A stretch of 7,927 nt of DNA, taken from assembly GCA_964526905.1 (NCBI GenBank), contig CAZGMN010000151.1:1-7927 (forward strand). The letters run 5' to 3'. Shown in pieces: positions 1-6,516 of this stretch (the stretch's first letter is position 1; the number at the start of each line of letters is the position of its first letter). The translations under genes and the position numbers were made by a program. Source of the DNA: CAZGMN01 sp964526905. GTDB lineage: Bacteria; Acidobacteriota; Aminicenantia; Aminicenantales; Aminicenantaceae. The notes under the pieces were generated by a model. It was not told the DNA's origin and did no database searches. It saw only the letters and a list, made by a program, of their open reading frames with translations.

Positions 1-191
1 AGCATGAAAGGGTCGGGTAGGCTGGTGAAAACCAGCTTCTCCCCCTGGGGAAGGAATTGAGTAACCGGCCGGGCTAAGATTTTGTAAACATCTTTGCTGA
101 AAAACCAGGCAGGGATAACGGCCAGGATGAGGGCTATGAAAGAATAAAAAATCCTCTTGCGGAGTTCGTCAAGGTGCTCAAGGAAGGTCAT
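1..191 (-). CDS. tatC: TatC, Sec-independent translocase core subunit (N-terminal part, cut by window edge)
   Basis: The visible 63 residues begin MTFLEHLDELRKRI, the hallmark cytoplasmic N-terminus of TatC. A hydrophobic first transmembrane helix follows at about residues 15-31, then a periplasmic stretch containing LVFTSLPDPF, which resembles the conserved LxxTSPxExF loop of the family. TatC is the multispanning inner-membrane receptor that recognises twin-arginine signal peptides and recruits TatA to export folded proteins. The ATG at 189-191 lies only 4 nt after the tatA stop, so the two genes are almost certainly co-transcribed and translationally coupled; no strong Shine-Dalgarno precedes it. 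About three quarters of the protein lies beyond the left edge. The identification rests on sequence motifs plus the tatA neighbour. Confidence 0.93.
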   Translation of the reverse strand, partial: MTFLEHLDELRKRIFYSFIALILAVIPAWFFSKDVYKILARPVTQFLPQGEKLVFTSLPDPFM

Positions 192-195
192 CCCG

Positions 196-441
196 TCAGG
201 AGACTTTCTTCTCTTTATCGTCATCTTCTAAGTCTTTCGTGATTTCCCCTTTGAGGTCTTTGAACTCTTCGGCCCTTATCTCCTCTTCGATTTTATCCTT
301 GATTTCGTCAGAGGTTCTTCGAAATTCTCGTATCGCTTTTCCTATTGACTTTCCAACTTCAGGGAGTTTTTTTGGGCCGAAGATGAGGAGGGCGATGGCG
401 AAAATGATGATTAATTCGGGAAGCCCTATATTTCCGAACAT
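196..441 (-). CDS. tatA: TatA/E-type twin-arginine translocase pore subunit
   Basis: This 81-residue protein has the complete TatA plan. A short N-terminus (MFGNIGLPE) leads into a single hydrophobic helix at about residues 9-21. The FGPKKLPEVGKSIGKAIREF hinge and amphipathic helix follow at 21-40, then a highly charged Lys/Glu/Asp-rich tail. TatA oligomerises in the membrane to form the conduit used by TatC-bound folded substrates. An AAGGA element about 5 nt upstream supports the ATG at 439-441, and a good promoter lies upstream (477-505). The protein could be called TatB because the two families share the FGPxKLP motif. The short length and the absence of a second tatA-like gene nearby favour TatA, as in bacteria with a minimal TatAC system. 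Confidence 0.95.
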   Translation of the reverse strand: MFGNIGLPELIIIFAIALLIFGPKKLPEVGKSIGKAIREFRRTSDEIKDKIEEEIRAEEFKDLKGEITKDLEDDDKEKKVS

Positions 442-476
442 CTTTTTCCTTTTTTAAGAACCGGGATGCTTAACAA

Positions 477-505
477 AATATATCCTTTCACCTGGGATAA
501 GTCAA
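477..505 (-). promoter_or_regulatory. Sigma-70-type promoter for tatAC
   Basis: Read on the minus strand, TTGACT (-35, plus-strand 500-505) and TATATT (-10, plus-strand 477-482) are separated by exactly 17 nt. Each hexamer matches the consensus at 5 of 6 positions. Transcription would begin near 470, leaving a leader of about 29 nt that includes the AAGGA ribosome site of tatA. This is a sequence match only. Confidence 0.7.
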
Positions 506-537
506 TACGTATGCTCAGACCTGCAGGTTATGGATTC

Positions 538-566
538 TTTACAACCGGCCCTCGCTTTGATAGTAT
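538..566 (+). promoter_or_regulatory. Candidate promoter for the ctp peptidase gene
   Basis: TTTACA (538-543, 5 of 6 consensus positions) and TAGTAT (561-566, 4 of 6) are spaced by 17 nt, 19 nt before the GTG start. A start site near 573 would give a leader of only about 12 nt and would cut into the AAGGA at 571-575. Either the leader is very short or the real promoter lies elsewhere in this 143-bp divergent region. Confidence 0.35.
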
Positions 567-584
567 TGAAAAGGATTTTGGACA

Positions 585-2153
585 GTGATGAAAAGAAAAG
601 TCTTCCTCTTTTTGACCTTTATTCTTCTGCTTGCGCTCCTTCCTGCCCGCGATGAGGATATCTGGAGTCAATCGCTGCAGAAAGAATCGTCCATGATATC
701 CATCGTCGAGAAAAACTACTTCAAGAATGTAACTCCGGAAGAGCTGAACTATTCCTCAATTCGGGGGATTATCCAAACTCTGGACCCCCATTCCTATTTC
801 CTCGACCCTGATCACTTATCCCGCCTGATGGAGGAGCAGGAAGGAAAATATTATGGCCTGGGCATTTTGATCCAGAAGCAGGGTGACCGGCTGGTTGTCA
901 TTTCTCCTCTTGAGGGAACGCCTGCTTACAGGCTCGGCATCCAGCCTGGAGATGTCATCTCCCAGATCAATGGTGAGAGCACCAAGCCCTTGTCGAGCTA
1001 TGATGCCATGCAGAAGCTCAGAGGGCCAAAGGGGACGAAGGTAACCATTATCATCCTTCGCGAAGAGCTGGAGAAACCGCTGGAATTGACCATAGAGAGG
1101 GAGGAAATTCCTCTCTCCAGCGTTCCTTATGCCTTTATGCTCCAGGATGATATCGGCTATATCTTCATCCGCAATTTTGCTACAAACACCACAATAGAAT
1201 TCGAAGAGAAGATGAAATTGCTTTTAAAACAGGGAATGAAGAAACTTGTCCTTGACTTGAGGAGGGACAGCGGAGGCGCTTTTTTTCCGTCGATCGAGAT
1301 TGCCGATAAATTTTTGCCCAAGGGCTCACTGATTGTCACCATCCGCGGAAGGAACAAAGCTTTCAATCGAGAATTTAAGGCCGAGCGAGACAATGAGTAT
1401 GAGAATATTCCCCTTGTGATCCTCATTGACGGCGGCAGCGCCAGCTCTTCTGAGATTCTGAGCGGAGCCATCAAGGATAACGACAGAGGCCTGATAATCG
1501 GCGAGGACTCTTTTGGGAAAGGATTAGTGCAGACGATTCATCAGATTCCTCCGAATGCAGCCGTAGCCTTGACAACGGCGAAATATTTCACGCCGAGCGG
1601 CATGTCCATCCAGAGAGATTACAACAACTTGGATGACTGGATTTTGAGGAAAGAAGCTCCGGAGGGGAAGAGAGAGGTGAGATACACCTTAAAAGGGCGA
1701 AAAGTCCTTGGCCAGGGAGGGATATCACCCGATTATAAAGTGGAATCCTCATTTCATCCTTTTACCGTTGATTTATTATTTCGGGGAGCGTTCTTCTCCT
1801 ACGGCAGAAAGTTCGCATCCCAGAATACTCCCTTGTCCAAGGAGTACGTCTTTCCTCAGGAGATGCAGACCGCAGCCGTGGATTCCACAAAAGGAAAAAT
1901 CATCGGCAAAGATTTTATTGCCGACACTCGAGTCTTGGAGGATTTTAAGGACTATCTCCACCAGATAAAAAAATCTTACGATCCGGCTCAGTTCGAAGAG
2001 GCGAAAGAAGAAATAAAAAGAGAACTGGAAAAAGAAATCATCTCTTCAATCTTTGGAGTCGAAGAGGGGAACAAAAGGTACCAGCAAAGCGATGCCGTTG
2101 TTCGAAAAGCCATCGAGGTCATGCCCGAAGCCTCAGCCTTTATCGAAAAATAA
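585..2153 (+). CDS. S41-family C-terminal processing peptidase with PDZ domain, exported
   Basis: This is a 522-residue serine protease of the CtpA/Prc family, which trims the C-termini of envelope proteins. An N-terminal signal sequence (KRK, then a hydrophobic core to about residue 20, probable cut after LPA) sends it out of the cytoplasm. A helical region with LDPHSYFLDP (66-75) precedes a PDZ domain at about 88-172 (GLGI carboxylate loop, LGIQPGDVI). The peptidase core holds LDLRRDSGG (223-231), SASSSEI (285-291) and FGKGLVQ (310-316). By alignment with E. coli Prc, Ser287 is the nucleophile, Lys312 the general base (same 25-residue spacing) and Gln316 the third conserved residue. A charged, mostly helical C-terminal region of about 130 residues (390-522) follows; I cannot assign it. 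GTG 585 is immediately followed by ATG 588; AAGGA at 571-575 fits GTG slightly better. Divergent from tatAC. Family certain, substrate unknown; ctpA/prc naming left open. Confidence 0.93.
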   Translation: MMKRKVFLFLTFILLLALLPARDEDIWSQSLQKESSMISIVEKNYFKNVTPEELNYSSIRGIIQTLDPHSYFLDPDHLSRLMEEQEGKYYGLGILIQKQGDRLVVISPLEGTPAYRLGIQPGDVISQINGESTKPLSSYDAMQKLRGPKGTKVTIIILREELEKPLELTIEREEIPLSSVPYAFMLQDDIGYIFIRNFATNTTIEFEEKMKLLLKQGMKKLVLDLRRDSGGAFFPSIEIADKFLPKGSLIVTIRGRNKAFNREFKAERDNEYENIPLVILIDGGSASSSEILSGAIKDNDRGLIIGEDSFGKGLVQTIHQIPPNAAVALTTAKYFTPSGMSIQRDYNNLDDWILRKEAPEGKREVRYTLKGRKVLGQGGISPDYKVESSFHPFTVDLLFRGAFFSYGRKFASQNTPLSKEYVFPQEMQTAAVDSTKGKIIGKDFIADTRVLEDFKDYLHQIKKSYDPAQFEEAKEEIKRELEKEIISSIFGVEEGNKRYQQSDAVVRKAIEVMPEASAFIEK

Positions 2154-2237
2154 TTCTCAGTTATATTTGTTTTCCTCTCTTTCCCCCGAAGCGAGCATTT
2201 CCAAAGTCGCTATGATGTGTTGCCGTATTCGAAACTA

Positions 2238-2420
2238 AGGTTTTGGAAAAAAGCCGCAGCGAACATTGAGGATTTAGCCATCGGAGTTTGCTCTTCGAGG
2301 GAACCCGACGCAGTCGGGCGGCGAGCATGTCTGAGCGCAGCGAGTTGCGCAGCCGCCGAGAAGAGCGAATGGAGATGGCGTTAAAAATCCGATTGGGAGC
2401 GAGGCTTTTTCCCAAAACCT
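2238..2420. repeat. 183-bp palindromic intergenic repeat (copy A), MITE- or REP-like
   Basis: The ends are 18-bp inverted repeats, AGGTTTTGGAAAAAAGCC (2238-2255) and GGCTTTTTCCCAAAACCT (2403-2420), complementary at 17 of 18 positions. Pairing continues inward: GGATTT (2270-2275) with AAATCC (2385-2390), GCCATC (2277-2282) with GATGGC (2374-2379), and GCTCTTC (2290-2296) with GAAGAGC (2360-2366). The 7x7 stretch between the last two is partly paired. The centre carries a CCCGAC-GCA-GTCGGG hairpin (2304-2318) and a CGGCG/CGCCG stem (2319-2323 / 2354-2358) enclosing GCGCA/TGCGC. The element encodes no convincing protein, has no transposase and shows no clear target duplication. The left 66 bp recur at 7862-7927. 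It lies 84 nt after the ctp stop and upstream of the rpiB promoter. Confidence 0.75.
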
Positions 2421-2480
2421 CTTTCTTTAATAAGCTATCATCTCCTAACGAATTTGGAAAGGCTCGAAATAATCTTGTAT

Positions 2481-2508
2481 TTTACCGTCTTGGAAATATT
2501 GTTATAAT
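2481..2508 (+). promoter_or_regulatory. Extended -10 promoter for the rpiB-glyA-pur operon
   Basis: A perfect TATAAT (2503-2508) is preceded by TG one base upstream (2500-2501), an extended -10 element. A weaker -35, TTTACC (2481-2486, 4 of 6), sits 16 nt upstream. Transcription would begin near 2515, giving a leader of about 27 nt with AGGAGG at 2531-2536, 5 nt before the rpiB GTG. It lies 60 bp after the palindromic repeat. Confidence 0.65.
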
Positions 2509-2541
2509 GTCAAGTCAAGAGAAATAAAAAAGGAGGAAAAG

Positions 2542-2991
2542 GTGAAAATTGCCGTCGCTTCAGACCATGCCGGATATGAACTCAAGATGGATATCATCCA
2601 CTATCTTACTGAAAGAGGAATTGAGCACAAAGACTTTGGCTGCGGGCCGGGAGAGAGAGTGGATTATGTTGATTATGGGGAGAAGGCGATTAAAGCTGTT
2701 TGCTCTGCTGAATTCGAGCGGGCCATCCTCTTCTGCGGGACCGGGCTGGGAATGGCTATTGTTGCCAATAAATTTAAGGGGATAAGAGCCACTCCCTGCT
2801 GCGACGAGTATTCAGCGGATATGAGCCGAAGCCACAACGACTCCAACTGCCTGACGCTGGGAGGAAGAGTTCTTCCTCCGGATGAGGCGCGCAATATTGT
2901 CCGCATCTGGCTTGAAACAAAATTCGAGGGAGGCCGGCATCAAATAAGAATCGATAAAATTTCCGCTATCGAAGAAAAAAATTTTAAGTAA
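2542..2991 (+). CDS. rpiB: Ribose-5-phosphate isomerase B
   Basis: This 149-residue RpiB/LacA-family protein interconverts ribulose-5-phosphate and ribose-5-phosphate in the cytoplasm. It starts MKIAVASDHAGYELK with the conserved Asp8-His9 pair. Cys65 in the FCGTG loop (64-68) aligns with the catalytic base of E. coli RpiB. His98 in SRSHNDSN matches the residue thought to help open the sugar ring. GGRH (130-133) and Arg136 match the phosphate-binding segment. Length equals that of E. coli RpiB. LacA/LacB and allose-6-phosphate isomerases share this fold, but no sugar-catabolism genes are nearby. The GTG start is fixed by AGGAGG 5 nt upstream and by the family's N-terminus. As first gene of the operon it is well placed to feed PRPP formation for purine synthesis. 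The next gene begins 20 nt downstream. Confidence 0.95.
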   Translation: MKIAVASDHAGYELKMDIIHYLTERGIEHKDFGCGPGERVDYVDYGEKAIKAVCSAEFERAILFCGTGLGMAIVANKFKGIRATPCCDEYSADMSRSHNDSNCLTLGGRVLPPDEARNIVRIWLETKFEGGRHQIRIDKISAIEEKNFK

Positions 2992-3011
2992 CAAGGAAAG
3001 GAGCAAGGCCA

Positions 3012-4603
3012 ATGTCTTCATTTCAGGAAAAGGTTCTGTCCCTATCTCAAAGAGTGATCGAGAATAATAATTGGAGACAAAGAGAGTCTTTTAATCTTAT
3101 TCCATCCGAAACCACTCCTTCTCTTCTGGTGAAGATGTTTGAGATCTCCGACCCCGCCGGCCGCTACGCCGAACACAGGACCATGAAAGGAGAAGAGGTC
3201 TATTTTTATCAAGGGACAGATTTCATCAGAGATGTTGAAGACGAGGCAAGACAGGAGCTGAGCCGGTTTTTCGGCTGCGACGAGGTGGAGCTCAGGCCGA
3301 TCAGCGGACAGATGGCCAACGAAGTCGTCTTTAAAGGCATGGTCCGCTTTTTGAACCGGGAGCGGCCTCAAGGCCAGCCGCCGAGACGGATGAAGCTGGT
3401 CATGAATAATGAGCTGACCAAGGGAGGACATCTCAGCTCACAGCCCATGGGCGCGCTTTTTAATTATGTGGAGGAGGATCCGCAGACCGGCAAGGAAAAT
3501 GTCATCAATTTCCCTGTTCACCCGGAAAATCCTTACAAGCCTGACCTTGAAGGGCTCAAACAGCTTCTCGAACAACACAAGCCCGATCTCCTCGTCTTCG
3601 GGAAAAGCATGTTTCTCTATCCTGAGCCTGTCCGATTTGTCTATGATTTGGTCAAAGACTGGGCTCTTCGACCGGTGATCATGTATGACATGGCCCATGT
3701 CCTGGGGCTTTATGGAGTCTTCCAGATGCCCTTCGAAGAGGGGGCTGACATTGTTACCGGAAGCACCCACAAGACTTTTTTTGGCCCCCAAAGAGGCGTC
3801 ATCGCCGGCAACTTTCCCAAAGAGAGCCCCCTTCGAAAATTGTGGCTCGATGTCAAGAGCCGAGCCTTCCCCGGCTCGACGAGCAACCATCATCTTGGCA
3901 CTCTTCTGGGGCTGTTGATGGCTGCTTATGAGATGAACGAGTTCAAGGAAGAATACCAGAAGCGGGTCAAAAACAATGCCAAAGCCTTTGCCCGCGCCTT
4001 AAGCAGGAGAGGAGTTCAGGTCGAAGGAGACCCCAATGACGGCTTTACAGAAACCCACCAGGTTATCATTCGGGTCAAGTCTCACGGCGGCGGCCAGGAG
4101 ATTGCGAGACGCTTGGAAGATAACAATATCGTCACCAATTACCAGGCGCTTCCTGATGACCAGACGTTCCTCGAGTCAAGCGGAATTCGGATGGGCGTCC
4201 AGGAAATGACTCGCTTCGGAATGGCAGAAAAAGACTTTGAGGGACTTGCGGACTTAATTGCCGAAGTAATCCTAAAAAATAAGAAGATGAAGGAAGAGGT
4301 TAAAAGATTTCGGCAGAATTTCCTTCAGATGAAGTACTGTCTTCCGCTGAAAGAGGCTCTTCCCTTGGCCTCAAAGATAATGAGAAGCATCATCCATGAC
4401 CCGGAGTTTGCCGATAAATTTATCGAAAACTTGCAGAAAAANNNNNNNNNNNNNNNNNNNNNNNNNNNNNNNNNNNNNNNNNNNNNNNNNNNNNNNNNNN
4501 NNNNNNNNNNNNNNNNNNNNNNNNNNNNNNNNNNNNNNNNNGCATCATCCATGACCCGGAGTTTGCCGATAAATTTATCGAAAACTTGCAGAAAAATACT
4601 TAA
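3012..4603 (+). CDS. glyA: Serine hydroxymethyltransferase-family PLP enzyme (divergent; interrupted by an assembly gap)
   Basis: A fold-type I PLP enzyme aligning along its length with SHMT, which converts serine plus tetrahydrofolate to glycine plus 5,10-methylene-THF. Retained motifs, with E. coli GlyA equivalents: Tyr52-Glu54 (Tyr55/Glu57), Tyr66 (Tyr65), HLSSQP at 140-145 (HLTHGS), DMAH at 226-229 (DMAH), Lys254 in STHKT (Schiff-base Lys229) and Arg393 in SGIRMG (carboxylate-binding Arg363). The GYPGKRYYGG loop is replaced by an unrelated segment ending YFYQGT, and about 60 residues are extra overall. The ATG has AAAGGAG 8 nt upstream. The sequence holds 100 N at 4442-4541 with the same 55 bp on both sides. 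Collapsing that overlap restores one frame ending ENLQKNT and TAA at 4601-4603: 478 residues. Taken literally, the frame shifts by 2 across the gap. Family firm; exact activity likely SHMT, not proven. Confidence 0.85.
4442..4541. other. 100-N scaffold gap flanked by an exact 55-bp duplication
   Basis: Exactly 100 N, the conventional unknown-size gap. The 55 bp before it (4387-4441) and the 55 bp after it (4542-4596) are identical. This is best explained as two contigs that overlap and were scaffolded without merging. Any open reading frame that reads through this gap to 4727 is spurious. Confidence 0.93.
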
Positions 4604-4734
4604 GGGACGAAAGCGGCCTGCTTTCGAACCACCCAGCTTGAGCCATAATATGTTTTTCCATCACGGGAAAAATGGGTGCAGAGTCCAAGCTGCGATTGAC
4701 TTACAGACCTCATTTTTGTCAGAATGAATGAAAA
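4604..4734 (+). promoter_or_regulatory. Structured glyA-purD intercistronic region
   Basis: Three sets of inverted repeats lie between glyA and purD. CGAAAGC/GCTTTCG (4608-4614 / 4620-4626) is a perfect 7-bp stem with a 5-nt loop, immediately after the glyA stop. TTTTTCC/GGAAAAA (4653-4659 / 4666-4672) has a 6-nt loop. CAGCTTG (4634-4640) can pair with CAAGCTG (4686-4692), while the overlapping CACCCA (4630-4635) can pair with TGGGTG (4673-4678); these two cannot both form. No U-tract follows the first hairpin, so it is not a classical terminator. I recognise no known riboswitch consensus. A weak promoter-like pair, TTGACT (4696-4701) and CAGAAT (4720-4725), spaced 18 nt, also occurs. Confidence 0.35.
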
Positions 4735-4740
4735 AGAGGA
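4735..4740 (+). promoter_or_regulatory. Ribosome binding site that decides the purD start
   Basis: AGAGGA lies 7 nt before TTG 4748. The in-frame ATG at 4724 has no Shine-Dalgarno in front of it. Since the family normally begins M-K-I/V-L-V-I-G, this site argues for the TTG. Confidence 0.6.
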
Positions 4741-4747
4741 TTCGAAA

Positions 4748-6019
4748 TTGAAGATTCTGGTCATTGGTGCCGGGGGAAGAGAGCATGCTCTCGCCTGGAA
4801 AATATCTCAAAGCCCTCTTGTTAAAAAGATTTACTGTGCTCCAGGAAATGCAGGCACGATGAATGTTGCTGAAAACGTTGCCATCAAAGATTCAGACATC
4901 AAAGGCCTGGCTGACTTTGCCTCTAAGCAAAAAATTGATTTGACTGTCGTTGGCCCCGAGCTTCCTCTGACTTTAGGTATAGTTGATGAGTTTGAGAAGA
5001 AAGGCTTGAGAATTTTCGGGCCCAGCAAGAGCACGGCTGAGCTTGAAGCCAGCAAGGTCTTTGCCAAACAATTCATGGAACGCCATCAGATTCCGACGGC
5101 CAGATACAGAGTTGCCGAATCCCCGCAGAAAGCAAATGACATTTTGAAATCAAAAGAATTTTCGTTCCCCCTGGTTATAAAAGCAGACGGGCTGGCTGCC
5201 GGGAAAGGGGCTATCGTCTGCAAAAGCCGGGAAAGAGCAGAGGAAGTTGTTCACTCGATTATGGTGGAAAAGGAGTTTGGAGAATCAGGGAAAAGAGTTG
5301 TCATCGAAGAATTTTTGAATGGCAAAGAGGTTTCATTTATCGTCCTCTGTGACGGCAAGAGGGTAGCTCCCCTTGTCACGGCTATGGACCACAAGGCTGT
5401 CTATGACGACGATAAAGGTCCGAATACAGGAGGAATGGGTGCAATATCTCCTTCTCCCTTCATCAACAAAGAGCTGTTTTTCAAAATCATGGAAACCATA
5501 GTTTTTCCGACTGTGACCCGGATGCTCGAGGAAGGGAGAAAATTTAAAGGCGTCCTTTATGTGGGATTGATGTTGACCGAGGAGGGGCCCAAAGTCCTTG
5601 AGTACAATTGCCGCTTCGGCGACCCGGAGACTCAGCCCCAGCTTCTGAGGATGGAGAGCGACCTTGTTGAAGTCCTCTTTTCAGTCGTTGAAGAGAATGT
5701 CTTGAAAGAGGAAGTCAAATGGAGCCATAAGCCTGCGGCCTGTGTCGTTCTTGCTTCCGGCGGGTACCCGGTCAACTACGAGAAGGGCAAGAAGATTGAG
5801 GGGTTGACAGAGGCCTCCGATATGCCTGGCATCAACATCTTCCATGCCGGGACAAAGTTCCAGGGAGGAGATTATTTTACTGATGGAGGAAGAGTGCTGG
5901 GAGTTTGCGCTTCTGAAGATACCTTAGCCGAAACCATGGACAGAATTTACAAGGCGATTTCTTTGATATCCTTTGAGGCGATGCATTTCCGCGGCGACAT
6001 CGGTGTCAAAAGAGGATGA
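4748..6019 (+). CDS. purD: Phosphoribosylamine-glycine ligase (GAR synthetase)
   Basis: The enzyme condenses 5-phosphoribosylamine with glycine using ATP, the second step of de novo purine synthesis. Numbering from TTG 4748 (423 residues, close to the usual 420-430), the N-terminal domain opens with the GAGGREHA loop (7-14). The ATP-grasp domain contains VIKADGLAAGKG (143-154) and DHKAVYDDDKGPNTGGMGA (214-232). The GARS signature RFGDPETQ lies at 289-296, and the C-terminal domain ends in SFEAMHFRGDIG. All diagnostic motifs are intact. An in-frame ATG at 4724 would add eight charged residues but lacks a ribosome site. The stop overlaps the purE region: the TGA at 6017-6019 shares bases with an ATG, and purE's ribosome site ends across it. 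The upstream SHMT produces the glycine this enzyme uses. Confidence 0.96.
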   Translation: MKILVIGAGGREHALAWKISQSPLVKKIYCAPGNAGTMNVAENVAIKDSDIKGLADFASKQKIDLTVVGPELPLTLGIVDEFEKKGLRIFGPSKSTAELEASKVFAKQFMERHQIPTARYRVAESPQKANDILKSKEFSFPLVIKADGLAAGKGAIVCKSRERAEEVVHSIMVEKEFGESGKRVVIEEFLNGKEVSFIVLCDGKRVAPLVTAMDHKAVYDDDKGPNTGGMGAISPSPFINKELFFKIMETIVFPTVTRMLEEGRKFKGVLYVGLMLTEEGPKVLEYNCRFGDPETQPQLLRMESDLVEVLFSVVEENVLKEEVKWSHKPAACVVLASGGYPVNYEKGKKIEGLTEASDMPGINIFHAGTKFQGGDYFTDGGRVLGVCASEDTLAETMDRIYKAISLISFEAMHFRGDIGVKRG

Positions 6020-6024
6020 GAAAA

Positions 6025-6516
6025 ATGAAGGTTGCAATTTTTATGGGCAGTGATTCGGATCAGGAAATAGCGGGAGGGGCCTTGGAGATACTCGAAAAAT
6101 TCGAAGTTCCCTATGGGCTGGAAGTCACTTCGTCTCACCGCTCTCCGCAGAGGACAATCAACCTGATAAAGTCTTTCGAGGAGAAAGGAGCCGAGGTCTT
6201 TATCGCCGTCGCCGGCAAGGCGGCCCATTTAGCAGGATTTGTCGCGGCGCACACCATCCGGCCGGTGATTGGAGTTCCGGTTTGGGATTCGACTCTCAAC
6301 GGCCTTGACGCGCTTCTTTCGACTGTGCAAATGCCAAAAGGCGTGCCGGTAGCGACAATGGGCTTGGGCAAATCCGGGGCTGCAAACGCTGCTATCCTCG
6401 CCATCCAGATTTTGAGCCTTAAAGAGCCCGCGCTGAGGAGAAAGCTCAAAATGCATCGGGCGAAAATGGCGGCTCAGGTTGAAGCCGCTTCAAAAAAAAT
6501 TCAGAAAAGCTCGTGA
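6025..6516 (+). CDS. purE: N5-carboxyaminoimidazole ribonucleotide mutase, class I PurE
   Basis: PurE moves the carboxylate of N5-CAIR to C4 to give CAIR in purine synthesis. Numbering from ATG 6025 (163 residues), GSDSD (8-12) forms the phosphate loop. His38 in SSHRSP aligns with the catalytic His45 of E. coli PurE. AGKAAHLAG (63-71) and LNGLDALLSTVQMP (91-104) match class I enzymes rather than class II AIR carboxylases, which have an AGRSN-type loop. Class I normally needs PurK to make N5-CAIR; none is present in this window. Two starts are possible. ATG 6016 overlaps the purD stop as ATGA but has its GAGG directly abutting. ATG 6025 has AGAGGA (6011-6016) 8 nt upstream and gives the family's usual MKVAIxMGSDSD N-terminus, so I prefer it. 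Translational coupling to purD is expected either way. Confidence 0.95.
   Translation: MKVAIFMGSDSDQEIAGGALEILEKFEVPYGLEVTSSHRSPQRTINLIKSFEEKGAEVFIAVAGKAAHLAGFVAAHTIRPVIGVPVWDSTLNGLDALLSTVQMPKGVPVATMGLGKSGAANAAILAIQILSLKEPALRRKLKMHRAKMAAQVEAASKKIQKSS

Noticed and set aside
2238..2420. A complete insertion sequence
   Set aside because: Terminal inverted repeats are present, but there is no transposase and no convincing flanking target duplication, so at most it is a non-autonomous element.
2161..2527. Small open frames on both strands over the ctp-rpiB intergenic region (2161-2415 minus, 2288-2527 plus)
   Set aside because: They are composed mainly of the palindromic repeat, are Arg/Ser-rich without recognisable motifs, lack good ribosome sites, and the plus-strand one runs over the rpiB promoter.
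3438..3893. A 151-residue antisense open frame inside the SHMT gene
   Set aside because: It is a shadow of a strongly supported coding frame, with no family motif; the same applies to the other long antisense frames inside purD, purE, mtaB and ctp.
4604..4723. ZTP (pfl), glycine or T-box riboswitch ahead of purD
   Set aside because: The location would suit a purine-linked switch, but I could not find the conserved cores, such as the T-box AGGGTGG element or the ZTP CGCCTGGGC-type segment.
3012..4727. A 571-residue open frame running from the SHMT start through the N run
   Set aside because: It reads through undefined bases and then enters the duplicated flank in the wrong frame. The residues after the gap do not resemble SHMT, whereas collapsing the 55-bp overlap gives a natural stop at 4601-4603.
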